64,000 nt of DNA from Lentzea sp. NBRC 102530. GTDB lineage: Bacteria > Actinomycetota > Actinomycetes > Mycobacteriales > Pseudonocardiaceae. Within the stretch, counting starts at the first letter, position 1. Every line of letters begins with the position of its first letter. The stretch is from positions 310,001-374,000 of the forward strand of contig NZ_BSTF01000003.1 of NCBI RefSeq assembly GCF_030269365.1. The letters are read 5' to 3'. This document shows positions 16,632 to 25,545 of the stretch, one piece after another. The position numbers and the translations under genes were made by a program. The notes under the pieces are model-generated. The model was not told where the DNA came from, made no database searches, and saw only the letters and a list, made by a program, of their open reading frames with translations.

Positions 16632-16668
16632 CGCTGAGGGCACGCGGGGGCCTCGCGTGTCCTCAGCG
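16632..16668. terminator. 15-bp hairpin between convergent genes
   Basis: CGCTGAGGGCACGCG pairs with CGCGTGTCCTCAGCG (one G-U) across a 7-nt loop. It lies just after the SDR stop and before the 3' end of the minus-strand nuclease gene, so it can serve both. No T-tract follows. Confidence 0.6.
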
Positions 16669-16726
16669 CGAACGAAAGGTCCCCGCGTGCACTTTGAAAG
16701 CGGGGAGCGGTCCGGTTGTACGGGGG

Positions 16727-18373
16727 TCAGAGGTCTCCCGCGTACGGCAGGCGGGACATGGCGTCCGAGGTCATCCACTCGCGCAGGCGGTGGGTGGCCA
16801 GGACGTCGTCCTCGTTGTACTCCAGCAGCCGCTGCCGCTGGGCCACGTCGAGCTCGTCACCCTCGTTCAGCCCCACCGCGGCCCGGTACCAGCGCATCGA
16901 GTTCTCGCCACCGGCCTCGGGGTCGCGCCACGAGAACCCGGCGACCGGCGCGATGACCTTCAGGCCCTTGCCGTGCGCGCACAGGAACTGCTCGCGGACG
17001 ATGCCGAACAGGTCGACCCAGGAGTCCGACTCGATGAACTCCTTGATCTGCGCGACCGTCGGGATGCCGGGCTTGCCCGCGAACCGTTCCGCCGACGCCA
17101 GCAGCCAGCGGTTCTCGGCCAGCTCGTTGTAGCAGTAGGCGCGGAACGAGAGGCCGCGTGCCTTGGCGCGCAAGCGGATGCCGGTCAGCCAGGTCCAGAA
17201 CTCGGCGAACGAACGGGCCTCGTCGTCGCACGGCAGCGCGTCCCACGTGACGAACGCGCGGTAGCCCTGCGGTTCGTCGATGTCCTTGCCGGACAACAGA
17301 CAGCCCCACATGTACGCGCCGAGGTCGCCGAAGCTCTCCATGTCGACGTCGACCTCGACGTCCGCGCGCGGCACGTTCATCTCGGGCACGCGGCGCACCA
17401 GCGTGAGGTCGCGCAGCCACGCGCGCGCCAGCACCACGGCGTCGCCGAACGGCATGCCGACGAGCTGGATCGGCCCCTCGGCGGCGGGGTCGAGCTCAGC
17501 CAGCTTGTCCACAGTGGACAGACCGATCTTCCGCAACGCCACCGCGTCCTCGCCGCGCACGACGAGGCTGACGTCGCGGCCCTGCTTGAGGTCGTTGTCG
17601 CAGGTGGGCCACCACGGGCAGGTCTTGCAGTCGACGATCCGCGACGGCCGCGCCAGCGGTTCCTTCTGGTTCGCCGCCGCCAGTGCCACGGACAGCCGGT
17701 CGCTGAACCGCGCGTCGTACTCGGCCAGCGCGTTGCGGCCGCCCGGCCAGGTCGGCGCCTCCAGGTCGTGCCACAGCACCACGTCGGCGTCCATGCCGAT
17801 CACGCCGCCGGTGGCCCTGCCGTTGCGCGCGTACCCGGCGGCCTGCAGCTGCCGTTGCGCGTGGGCGAGCCTGAGCTGGTCGCGGGGCTGGGGCCGGACC
17901 TTGCGGTGCGGGTCCGTGCGGCTGCCGTCGGGCAACGGGATGCTGAGCGGCGAGGTCTTCGCGCCCTGACCGGGGTCGGTGATCTTGTGCCGCACCACCA
18001 GCACCGGCACGTAACCCGTGGAGTCCTTGACCAGCAGGTCGATCCCGCCACGCCGGCCACCGCGGGCGTCCCGGGGCAGCGCGGCACCCCAGATGTACGG
18101 CGTGCCCATCTCCATCGCCGCGAGCGTCACCCGTTCGCGGTCGGCCGTGCGCACGTCCGGCCCGTTCGGCACCTCGAAGAGGTTGGAGCCGACAATTCTG
18201 CCGAGCGCGTCCGCCACCGCACGACGGTGGTTCGTCGCGTCCGCTTTCCGTTGCTCCGAAGCCGGATCCGGCGCCGCCTTGGGAGCGTCGCGCATCTCCG
18301 GATCGTTTTCGAGGTGCACCCGCCGCCGACAACGAGTGACCACGCCGGCGTCTAGCTGCACCTGGGAAGTCAC
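16727..18373 (-). CDS. TM0106-type RecB-like nuclease
   Basis: A protein of about 548 residues. The N-terminal half has RecB/Cas4-like character with Cys15 and a C-x2-C-x5-C cluster (CKTCPWWPTC, about 247-256), suggesting an Fe-S cluster as in Cas4/AddB nucleases. The C-terminal half resembles an RNase H-like (YprB) domain, with acidic residues in VDMESFGDLGAYM and YNEDDVLATHRLREWM. The start is uncertain: GTG 18373 or TTG 18415, neither with a good ribosome site. The family is annotated as a putative nuclease; a cellular role in DNA repair is inference. It is not near CRISPR or recombination genes. Confidence 0.85.
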   Translation of the reverse strand: MTSQVQLDAGVVTRCRRRVHLENDPEMRDAPKAAPDPASEQRKADATNHRRAVADALGRIVGSNLFEVPNGPDVRTADRERVTLAAMEMGTPYIWGAALPRDARGGRRGGIDLLVKDSTGYVPVLVVRHKITDPGQGAKTSPLSIPLPDGSRTDPHRKVRPQPRDQLRLAHAQRQLQAAGYARNGRATGGVIGMDADVVLWHDLEAPTWPGGRNALAEYDARFSDRLSVALAAANQKEPLARPSRIVDCKTCPWWPTCDNDLKQGRDVSLVVRGEDAVALRKIGLSTVDKLAELDPAAEGPIQLVGMPFGDAVVLARAWLRDLTLVRRVPEMNVPRADVEVDVDMESFGDLGAYMWGCLLSGKDIDEPQGYRAFVTWDALPCDDEARSFAEFWTWLTGIRLRAKARGLSFRAYCYNELAENRWLLASAERFAGKPGIPTVAQIKEFIESDSWVDLFGIVREQFLCAHGKGLKVIAPVAGFSWRDPEAGGENSMRWYRAAVGLNEGDELDVAQRQRLLEYNEDDVLATHRLREWMTSDAMSRLPYAGDL

Positions 18374-18456
18374 AGGATGCAGGGTATGTCGCGCGTCCAC
18401 CTGATGTGTCAGCAACCTGGGCAGTAAGTTTCACGTGACGGAGGAGGAGTACCCGA

Positions 18457-18891
18457 ATGGCGCGCAAAGCGAAGTCCGGCTTCACGCCCGGCCGAGCGAA
18501 GAACCTGGTCGGCATCGCGAAGGTGGTGGGGCCTGCTCTCATTCCGGTGCTCGCCCCGGCGATCGTGCGCGGAGCTGGGGTTTTGAGCGAGCAGTACGAC
18601 CGCTATCGCGCCCGTAGGCTCGGCATCGACGTCGCCGACATCGGCAAGTACTCCGGCTACGGCGCTCGCCTGCACGCGCGAATTGTCGGCTTTTCGGAGT
18701 CGTTGGAGACATTGCGGACCGCAGATTCCGATTGGGTTTCGAAGACCGAGTCGCGGCTGGCTCAGTTGCTCGCGGCGGTTCGCGCTTCCGAACGCATGCC
18801 GACGGCCCGGCGCAAAGCAGCGCACCGGGCCGTCGGGACTGATCTGGACGTGCTGGAGCAGGAACTGCTCAGGCGTTTGAACGTTCGCTGA
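18457..18891 (+). CDS. DUF6474 family protein
   Basis: A 144-residue basic protein beginning MARKAKSGFTPGRAKNLVGI, followed by a hydrophobic stretch (VVGPALIPVLAPAIV, about 23-40) and a helical C-terminal half. It matches my memory of the actinobacterial DUF6474 family, whose function is unknown. A very strong ribosome site (GGAGGAGG) precedes the ATG. The 3' end overlaps the convergent BCCT transporter gene by 23 nt. Confidence 0.85.
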   Translation: MARKAKSGFTPGRAKNLVGIAKVVGPALIPVLAPAIVRGAGVLSEQYDRYRARRLGIDVADIGKYSGYGARLHARIVGFSESLETLRTADSDWVSKTESRLAQLLAAVRASERMPTARRKAAHRAVGTDLDVLEQELLRRLNVR

Positions 18892-20518
18892 CGTTCGGCA
18901 CCTTGCCGGTCACCTCCGCAACGGCCTTCACCGCCGCCTCCTCGACCACCTGACCGGGGTCGAGGTGCGCGGTGACCTCCTCCATCACCTCGGCGACGCG
19001 TTCCTCGCGCCGGATCATGGGGTCGGAGCGCAGGTCCTTCGCGAGCGAGACGCAGAGACCGACCATCACGACCATGAACGGCAACGCGACGATGATGGTG
19101 AGGTTCTGCAGGCCCGTCAGCGCGTTCGACCCGCCGACCAGCAACATCACCGCGGCGACGGCACCGGTGAGCACACCCCAGAAGATCACCACCGGCTTCT
19201 GGGGCGCGATGGTCCCCTCCTGCGAGAGCGTTCCCATCACGATCGACGCCGCGTCCGCGCCGGACACGAAGAAGATCGCCACGAGGATCATGACGATCAC
19301 CCCGGCGACGGCGGCGAGCGGGAACTGGTCGAGCAGCGTGAAGAGTTGCGACTCCGGCGTCGACTGGCCGGCGATGTCCACGCCCGACCGCTGCTCGAAG
19401 ATCGCGGTGCCGCCGAGGATCGCGAACCACACCAGCGAGACCGCGGACGGCACCAGGATGACGCCGGCGACGAACTGCTTGATCGTGCGGCCGCGCGAGA
19501 TGCGCGCGATGAACATGCCGACGAACGGCGTCCACGAGATCCACCACGCCCAGTAGAAGATCGTCCACCCGGACAGCCACGTCTCGGTCGCGTCACCACC
19601 GGAGGCGGCGGTGCGACCGGCCATCGTGGCGAGTTCGCGGAAGTAGTCGCCGAGCGCGGTGGGCAGCAGGTTCAGGATGAAGATCGTCGGGCCGACCACG
19701 AACAGGAACAGCGCGAGCACCACGGCCAGCACCATGTTGATGTTCGACAGCCACTGGATGCCCTTGGCGACACCCGAGACGGCGGAGGCGACGAACGCGA
19801 CGGTCAGGATCGCGATGATCGCGACCAGCGCACCCTTGCCGACCTCACCGCCCCAGCCGGCCGCCTCCAGCCCGCTCCCGATCTGCAGGGCGCCGAGACC
19901 GAGGGAGGCGGCCGAGCCGAACAGGGTCGCGAAGATCGCCATCACGTCGATGGCGCGACCCCAGCCGGAGGCGGCGCGCTTGCCGAGCAGCGGCGCGAAC
20001 GCCGAGCTGATCAGTGACGAGCGGCCGCGGCGGAAGCTCGAGTAGGCGATCGCGATGCCGACGATGGCGTAGATGGCCCACGGGTGGAGCGTCCAGTGGA
20101 AGAGCGTGGTGGCCATCGCCGTTTCCAGCGGGTCGCCGTCGGTGCCGGGCGGCGGCTTCACGAAGTGGGTCAGCGGCTCGTTGACGCCGTAGAACATGAG
20201 GCCGATGCCCATTCCGGCGCTGAACATCATCGCGACCCAGGACACGGTCTTGAACTCGGGTTTTTCGTCGTCCCGACCCAGCGGGATCTTCCCGTAGCGG
20301 CTGAACGCGAGCCAGAGCGCGAACACCACGAAGCCAGTGGCGGAGAGCACAAAAGCCCAGCCCAGATGCTGGATGATCCAGCCGAGCGCGGCCTTCGAGG
20401 CCGACGCCAACGAGTCTGTACCGACGATCCCCCAGGTCACGAACGCAAGCGTGAGACCTGCGGCAACGCCGAAAACAACCCGGTCGGTACGTCCCGGCTT
20501 GTCGCATTGAACGGTCAT
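18869..20518 (-). CDS. BCCT-family betaine/choline/carnitine transporter
   Basis: A 549-residue secondary transporter with 12 predicted membrane helices. Family motifs are MGIGLMFYGVNEPLTHF and the Trp-rich helix FYWAWWISWTPFVGMFIARIS. A charged C-terminal tail of about 50 residues could be osmosensory, as in BetP, but this is inference. It probably imports glycine betaine or related osmoprotectants, coupled to Na+ or H+. There is no operon partner; the convergent neighbour overlaps its 3' end. Confidence 0.93.
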   Translation of the reverse strand: MTVQCDKPGRTDRVVFGVAAGLTLAFVTWGIVGTDSLASASKAALGWIIQHLGWAFVLSATGFVVFALWLAFSRYGKIPLGRDDEKPEFKTVSWVAMMFSAGMGIGLMFYGVNEPLTHFVKPPPGTDGDPLETAMATTLFHWTLHPWAIYAIVGIAIAYSSFRRGRSSLISSAFAPLLGKRAASGWGRAIDVMAIFATLFGSAASLGLGALQIGSGLEAAGWGGEVGKGALVAIIAILTVAFVASAVSGVAKGIQWLSNINMVLAVVLALFLFVVGPTIFILNLLPTALGDYFRELATMAGRTAASGGDATETWLSGWTIFYWAWWISWTPFVGMFIARISRGRTIKQFVAGVILVPSAVSLVWFAILGGTAIFEQRSGVDIAGQSTPESQLFTLLDQFPLAAVAGVIVMILVAIFFVSGADAASIVMGTLSQEGTIAPQKPVVIFWGVLTGAVAAVMLLVGGSNALTGLQNLTIIVALPFMVVMVGLCVSLAKDLRSDPMIRREERVAEVMEEVTAHLDPGQVVEEAAVKAVAEVTGKVPNVSERSNA

Positions 20519-20577
20519 GCGGGCGTGAATACCCGCTCGTAGACCTGGTCAAACTCCTCCGATTACCCTCAAGTCCC

Positions 20578-21093
20578 GTGAGCACCTGGTCGAGTGAGTT
20601 GCGCACCCTGCGTGGTGCCGCACTTGCGCTGACCTCTGCCGCGCTGACGATCGCCGCCCACGGCCTGGGCGGCGGCGAGCTGTCGGAGTTCATCCACGCG
20701 CTGCCGCTGGTGGTGCTGATCGCGTTCGCCGCGTCGTCACTCGCCGACAAGCGCTCCGGGAAGCTCTCGGTCATCGCCGGGCTCGGCACGGCCCAGCTCG
20801 CCCAGCACCTGCTGCTCACCTGGGTCAACCACGAGCACACGAACACGCTGACGTGGCAGATGGTCGTGGCGCACCTCGTCGCCGCGACGCTGACCGGCAT
20901 CCTGCTGTTCCACGCGGAGAACGCCCTGTTCAGGCTGTTCGCCACACTCCGCCGCCTGATCCCCCGCAGGCTCGCGCCGCTGCCGGTCACCGTGCCGGCG
21001 CGGACGTTCACCGGCAAGCCGTACGTCCGGAGCGCTCACCACCTGGACCTCGTGCGGGCGAATCGGCGGCGCGGTCCACCCATCGGCTCCTGA
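20578..21093 (+). CDS. Membrane protein of the copper (YcnI) locus
   Basis: A 171-residue protein with about four hydrophobic segments and a basic C-terminal tail. His-containing loops (TWVNHEHTNTLTW) lie between helices, which fits metal-related function. It sits 50 nt upstream of ycnI and in the same direction as ycnI-copC-copD, so a role in copper handling is likely by context. The start is GTG 20578 with no clear ribosome site. Confidence 0.75.
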   Translation: MSTWSSELRTLRGAALALTSAALTIAAHGLGGGELSEFIHALPLVVLIAFAASSLADKRSGKLSVIAGLGTAQLAQHLLLTWVNHEHTNTLTWQMVVAHLVAATLTGILLFHAENALFRLFATLRRLIPRRLAPLPVTVPARTFTGKPYVRSAHHLDLVRANRRRGPPIGS

Positions 21094-21143
21094 TCATCCG
21101 TATCCCCTTGCAAGCCCCCTTTGGCATCAGGAGCCACAACTTC

Positions 21144-21878
21144 ATGTCGACAAATCGCTTTGGCGTGCGCACGCTCGCCGTCCTCGCCGTTGCCGGACTC
21201 GCCGTGCTCGGCACTCCGACCATCGCCTCGGCGCACGTCAGCGCCCAGCCCGCCGAGTTCACCCAGGGCGGCCGCGCCACGTTCGCGTTCCGCGTCCCGA
21301 ACGAGCGGGACAACGCCGGCACCACCAAGATCGAGGTGACGCTGCCGCAGGACACGCCGCTCACGTCGGTGCGCACCAAGCCGCTCGCCGGCTGGAAGGC
21401 CGAGGTCGTCAAGGGCAAGCTCGACAAGCCCGTGACAATCGCCGGCAAGGAGGTCACGGAGGCCTTCAAGACCATCACCTGGACCGCGGAGCCCGGTGTG
21501 AAGATCAACGTCAACGAGTACCAGGAGTTCTTCGTCGCCATCGGCACGCTGCCGGAGGGCAAGGACAAGCTGGAGCTCCCGACGAAGCAGACCTACGAGA
21601 ACGGCGAGGTCGTCGACTGGGCGCAGGCCACCGGCGCGGACGGCAAGGAGCCGGAGCACCCGGCGCCCGCGCTGAAGCTCGCCCCCAAGGCCGCCGGTGA
21701 CGACGGCCACGGCGGTCACGGCACGACCCCGGCCGCCACCAGCACGGACACGCACGAGGCGTCCGCTGCGGGCACCGACAACACCGCCCGCTACCTCGGC
21801 GGTGCCGGTCTCGCCATCGGCGCGCTCGGCCTGGGCTTCGGCGTCGGCGCCATCCTGCGTTCGCGGCGCAAGGCATGA
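21144..21878 (+). CDS. ycnI: YcnI-family (DUF1775) copper-binding protein
   Basis: A 244-residue exported protein. The signal peptide ends at IASA, so the mature protein starts with His (HVSAQPAEF), the N-terminal histidine that binds Cu in YcnI. The DUF1775 domain follows (about 32-180), then a His-rich linker (DDGHGGHGTT) and a C-terminal membrane helix (about 218-238). ATG 21144 has AGGAG 10 nt upstream. The stop overlaps the copC start (ATGA). It is part of a copper acquisition or tolerance operon with copC and copD. Confidence 0.93.
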   Translation: MSTNRFGVRTLAVLAVAGLAVLGTPTIASAHVSAQPAEFTQGGRATFAFRVPNERDNAGTTKIEVTLPQDTPLTSVRTKPLAGWKAEVVKGKLDKPVTIAGKEVTEAFKTITWTAEPGVKINVNEYQEFFVAIGTLPEGKDKLELPTKQTYENGEVVDWAQATGADGKEPEHPAPALKLAPKAAGDDGHGGHGTTPAATSTDTHEASAAGTDNTARYLGGAGLAIGALGLGFGVGAILRSRRKA

Positions 21879-22399
21879 AGCGCGCTCTGATCGCGTTCCT
21901 GTTCGCCGGTGCGGCCGTGCTCGCCACGGCCGCCCCCGCGGCGGCGCACAACGCCCTCATCGGCAGCGACCCGAAGGACAAGACCTCGCTGGAGGTCGGT
22001 CCGACGACCGTCACGCTGACGTTCGACCAGGACGTCCAGGGTGGGCAGGGCATCAACGAGATCACGGTGACCGACGCCGCCGGCGGCCACTACGAGGTCG
22101 ACGGCGATCCGGCGATCAAGGACACCGCGGTCACGCAGAAGGTCAACGCCCTCGGCAAGGCCGGTGAGTACAAGATCGGCTACCGCATCCTGTCGGCGGA
22201 CGGCCACCCCGTGTCGGGTGAGCTGACGTTCACGCTGACCAAGGACGGCACCGGCACGGCGACCGCGCCGGTGAGCTCCGAGGCGCCGAGCGACTCCGGC
22301 GGTGGCCTGCCCATCTGGGTGTGGATCGTCGGCGCGGTCGTGCTGCTGGGCGGGGGCGTGTTCTTCGCCCTGCGCGGTGGCGGGGACGCGAAGGCATGA
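21875..22399 (+). CDS. copC: CopC-domain copper-binding protein
   Basis: A 174-residue exported protein. The signal peptide ends at APAAA, and the mature protein starts HNALIGSDPKD with the N-terminal His ligand of CopC. The downstream motif SADGHPVSGELTF supplies the second His. A C-terminal helix (about 146-166) anchors it in the membrane. It is translationally coupled to ycnI and copD by 4-nt overlaps. It is expected to bind Cu(II) outside the membrane and pass it to CopD. Confidence 0.94.
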   Translation: MKRALIAFLFAGAAVLATAAPAAAHNALIGSDPKDKTSLEVGPTTVTLTFDQDVQGGQGINEITVTDAAGGHYEVDGDPAIKDTAVTQKVNALGKAGEYKIGYRILSADGHPVSGELTFTLTKDGTGTATAPVSSEAPSDSGGGLPIWVWIVGAVVLLGGGVFFALRGGGDAKA

Positions 22400-23415
22400 G
22401 CGACGTCCGGACCGCCGCCCCCACCCACTACCGGGTCCTCGCCGGACTGCTGTTCGGCGCGCTCGGTGGCATCGCGCTCGGCCTCGTGCTGGCACCACCC
22501 GTCGTGGTCGCCGGGGTCACCGATGCCGGGGCGGTGGTCCGGTTCGGGCTCCCCGTCACGCGAGTCCTGCTCGACGTCTCGGCGACGATCGTCGTCGGGC
22601 TCTCGATCCTGCCGAAGCTGCTCGGCTTCGACCGGCCCACGCACACCGAGCCGGTCATGCGGCTGGCACGCCCGGCCGCGGTCGTCGCCGCCGCCGTCTG
22701 GGTGGCCACGGCGCTCACGGCGATCGTGTTGCAGGCCGCCGAGCTGCGGCCGGGCAGCAACGTCAGCATCGGCAACGCGATCGACTACATCGGATCAGTG
22801 GGCGCCGGCAAGGGCCTGCTGTTCAGCGCGGCCTGCGCGTTCGTCTACCTGATCGTCGGCGTGATGGCCGTGCGCAGCGGCGAGTCCGTGCCCGCTGAGC
22901 TGCGGATCCTCGTCTCGATGTTCGGCCTGCTGCCGATCCCGGTGACCGGGCACGCCTCCAACTGGAAGTACCACGACTACTCGATGGTCTCCATGGAGCT
23001 GCACGTGCTGGGCGCGGCCGCGTGGACCGGCGGGCTCGGCGCGTTGATGGCGCTGGTGGCCTACCGCAAGGGACTGCTGGCGATCGCGCTGCCGCGGTTC
23101 TCGAAGATCGCGACCGTCAGCCTGGTCGTCGTCGCGGTGACGGGCCTGTTCAACGGCTTGCTGGAGCTGGTCCTCAACCCGGTCGTGCCGTTCCCTCAGT
23201 CGCTCTTCACCACCGGCTACGGCCTGCTGTTCCTCGGCAAGTTCGTGTGCGCGGGCCTCATCGCGCTGCTGGGCGCGCACATCCGGTGGCGGTTGCTGCC
23301 GAAGATCGCCCAGCACAAGGTCACCGCGATCGTCGGGTGGGCGGTCCTCGAGGTGACGATCATGGGTATCGCGTTCGGGCTCGCCGTCGTGCTGAGCCGC
23401 GCACCCGTCAGCTGA
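22396..23415 (+). CDS. copD: CopD-family copper transport membrane protein
   Basis: A 339-residue protein with eight or nine helices. His-containing segments TGHASNWKYHDYSMVSMELHV fit the CopD domain (given as key region about residues 183-205). The ATGA overlap with copC indicates coupling. It probably moves copper across the membrane in partnership with CopC. Its 3' end overlaps the convergent LysR gene by 8 nt. Confidence 0.92.
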   Translation: MSDVRTAAPTHYRVLAGLLFGALGGIALGLVLAPPVVVAGVTDAGAVVRFGLPVTRVLLDVSATIVVGLSILPKLLGFDRPTHTEPVMRLARPAAVVAAAVWVATALTAIVLQAAELRPGSNVSIGNAIDYIGSVGAGKGLLFSAACAFVYLIVGVMAVRSGESVPAELRILVSMFGLLPIPVTGHASNWKYHDYSMVSMELHVLGAAAWTGGLGALMALVAYRKGLLAIALPRFSKIATVSLVVVAVTGLFNGLLELVLNPVVPFPQSLFTTGYGLLFLGKFVCAGLIALLGAHIRWRLLPKIAQHKVTAIVGWAVLEVTIMGIAFGLAVVLSRAPVS

Positions 23416-24226
23416 ACCCCGTCGCCACCCTGACCAGGTCCGCGACGGCGCGTGACCTGCTGTGCGGTGGCCACGCGATCACCGTCGTCACCTTCGGCGC
23501 GTCCGCCACCGGCACGGCGACCAGGCCCTCCGGCAGACCGACCCGGACCACCTCGGGCATGACCGCGGCGGCACGGCCGAGCGTGATCATCTGGAACAGC
23601 TGCGTCAGGTTGTGCACCTCCACGCCGGGGCCGGGCAGGTAGCTGCCGTCGGGCTCGGGCCAGCGGGCGAGGTCCGGCAGGTCGGCCATCCGCACCTGCG
23701 TCTCCCCCGCCAGCGGGTGCGAGGCCGGCAGGATCGCGTACTGGCTCTCGGCGTGCAACGGCTCGACGTCGAGGCCGGCCGTCGAGTCGAACGGCTCGTG
23801 CAGGATCGCGACGTCGGCCCGGCCGTCGAGCAGCGGCTGCCAGGTGTGCGCCTCGCAGAGCAGCAGGTCGACGGCGACCGCGCCGGGCTCGGCGGCGTAG
23901 GCGTCGAGCAGCTTCGCCAGCAGTTCACCCGAGCCCCCTGCCTTGGCGGCGAGCACCAGCGACGGCCGGTCGACCGTCCGGGTCCGCCGCTCCGCAGCGG
24001 TGACGGCGCCGAGGATCGTCCTGGCCTCGGTCAGCAGCACCGCTCCCGCCTCGGTGAGCGACACCTTGCGGCTGGTGCGGGTCAGCAACGCGACGCCGAG
24101 CCGGTGTTCGAGCTGGGCGATCGTCCGCGACAACGGCGGCTGGGCGATGCCGAGCCGGTCGGCGGCACGGCCGAAGTGCAGTTCCTCGGCGACCGCGACG
24201 AAGTACCGAAGCTCCCGGGTCTCCAC
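23408..24226 (-). CDS. LysR-family transcriptional regulator
   Basis: A 272-residue LysR regulator. The N-terminal winged helix (about 1-60) has the classic pattern FVAVAEELHFGRAADRLGIA and PLSRTIAQLEHRLG. The effector domain is about 85-272. GTG 24226 gives the standard LysR N-terminus METRELRYF; longer in-frame starts would run into the divergent SDR gene. It is divergent from an SDR gene with a symmetric operator between them, so it probably controls that gene. Confidence 0.93.
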   Translation of the reverse strand: METRELRYFVAVAEELHFGRAADRLGIAQPPLSRTIAQLEHRLGVALLTRTSRKVSLTEAGAVLLTEARTILGAVTAAERRTRTVDRPSLVLAAKAGGSGELLAKLLDAYAAEPGAVAVDLLLCEAHTWQPLLDGRADVAILHEPFDSTAGLDVEPLHAESQYAILPASHPLAGETQVRMADLPDLARWPEPDGSYLPGPGVEVHNLTQLFQMITLGRAAAVMPEVVRVGLPEGLVAVPVADAPKVTTVIAWPPHSRSRAVADLVRVATGFS

Positions 24227-24234
24227 GCGACCAC

Positions 24235-24257
24235 GGTATCGATACCCGCGAGGTATC
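24235..24257. promoter_or_regulatory. LysR-type operator in the divergent lysR/SDR promoter
   Basis: GGTATCGATACC, a perfect 12-bp palindrome, is followed by CGCGA and a further GGTATC. The inner dyad ATACCCGCGAGGTAT fits the T-N11-A LysR box. Three half-sites in 23 bp between divergent genes are typical of LysR regulation. Confidence 0.6.
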
Positions 24258-24313
24258 GCCGCCAGACCGAAGCGGTGTTGGTTCCGCCGCGCTGTCCGAG
24301 CACGATCAAATGC

Positions 24314-25018
24314 ATGAGCGAGCAGACGATTGCGCTGGTCACGGGCGCGAACAAGGGCATCGGGTACGAGATCGCGGCAGGGCTCGGCATGACCGTCGGG
24401 GTCGGCGCGAGGGACGCGGGGCGTGGAGAGGAGGCCACCGCGAAGCTGCGGGCGACGGGTGTGGACGCGTTCTTCGTGCCGCTGGACGTGACCGACGACG
24501 AGAGCGTCGCGGCTGCGGCGAAGCTGGTCGAGAAGCGGTTCGGCCGCCTCGACGTGCTGGTGAACAACGCCGCGATCGCCGGAGGCTGGCCGGACGCGCC
24601 GTCGACGGCCACGCCGGAGGGCATCAGGGCGGTGATGGAGACCAACGTGATCGGCGTCGTCCGGGTCACCAACGCCATGTTGCCGCTGCTCAACCGGTCG
24701 TCGAGGCCACGGATCGTGAACCTGTCGAGCCACGTCGCGTCACTGACCTTGCAGAGCACGCAGGACCTGGGCGGGGTCAGCGGGACCTACTCGCCGTCGA
24801 AGACGTTCCTGAACGCCATCACCGTCCAGTACGCCAAGGAACTGGAGAACATCAAGGTCAACGGCGCGTGCCCCGGTTACGTGGCGACCGACCTCAACGG
24901 CTTCCAGGGGAGGGACACCCCCGCGGAAGGGGCCAGGATCGCGATCGAGTTGGCCACCCTGCCCGACGACGGCCCTACCGGCGGTCTGTTCGACCACGCC
25001 GGAGCCGTGCCGTGGTGA
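24314..25018 (+). CDS. SDR-family oxidoreductase (carbonyl-reductase-like)
   Basis: A 234-residue short-chain dehydrogenase. Motifs are TGANKGIGYEIA, NNAAIAGG and the catalytic YSPSK, with Ser in NLSSHVAS. The TGANKGIG form is typical of carbonyl-reductase-like SDRs. It ends DHAGAVPW. It starts 87 nt from the divergent LysR gene, whose operator lies in the gap. The substrate is unknown. Confidence 0.9.
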   Translation: MSEQTIALVTGANKGIGYEIAAGLGMTVGVGARDAGRGEEATAKLRATGVDAFFVPLDVTDDESVAAAAKLVEKRFGRLDVLVNNAAIAGGWPDAPSTATPEGIRAVMETNVIGVVRVTNAMLPLLNRSSRPRIVNLSSHVASLTLQSTQDLGGVSGTYSPSKTFLNAITVQYAKELENIKVNGACPGYVATDLNGFQGRDTPAEGARIAIELATLPDDGPTGGLFDHAGAVPW

Positions 25019-25109
25019 GTGCCACCGGGATGTTCAACGTGAAACATCCACGGAACCGGCCGAACTCGGTGAGTGGTCCGATCGGCGCGACGAACTGCGC
25101 ACGAACGGA

Positions 25110-25502
25110 CTAATCGGTGATCAGTCGAGCCGAAGATTCTTCGCGCATGCGGGCCAGGCGGTTCATCGTCCGCTGACCGCGACGGTCCAGCTCACGGCTG
25201 TCGATCCAGCCGTTGGCGTAGTAGCGGTAGTCCTGGGCCAACGCCACGAGCTCGGCGAGGTAGTCGGCGGATCGTCGCCGGCGCTCCTCGTCAAAACCCG
25301 CCAGCAGCGGTAGCTGGGTGTCCACCACCTCGTCGAGCAACTGCGCGGATCGCAGCGCTCTCCTGGAACGCCACCTCCGAGTAAGGCTCACGCGCCGCAC
25401 CTCGTCCTTCGCCCCGACCTGCCGCACCTTAGGCGTGGATTTCTCGCCCGTCGATGCTGCATTCGTGGGAGAAGGCTCTGGCGTTACCGGTTCGTGTCCC
25501 AC
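25110..25502 (-). CDS. Hypothetical protein downstream of the XRE-TPR regulator
   Basis: About 130 residues, basic and helical in the second half (LDEVVDTQLPLLAGFDEERR, then LAELVALAQDYRYYANGW). No domain is recognised. The start is uncertain: GTG 25502 with a GGATGG site, or TTG 25532 adding ten residues. It lies 13-43 nt after the regulator's stop on the same strand and is probably cotranscribed. Confidence 0.6.
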   Translation of the reverse strand: MGHEPVTPEPSPTNAASTGEKSTPKVRQVGAKDEVRRVSLTRRWRSRRALRSAQLLDEVVDTQLPLLAGFDEERRRRSADYLAELVALAQDYRYYANGWIDSRELDRRGQRTMNRLARMREESSARLITD

Positions 25503-25545
25503 ACCATCCAATCGTGGTGCTATAGGACCCAAACGAGTTCGCAGG

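Noticed and set aside
17505-17513. Isolated DnaA box TTGTCCACA in the nuclease gene
   Set aside because: A single site inside conserved coding sequence (STVDKL codons), part of a local TGTCCACAGTGGACA palindrome. It gives no evidence of a cluster.
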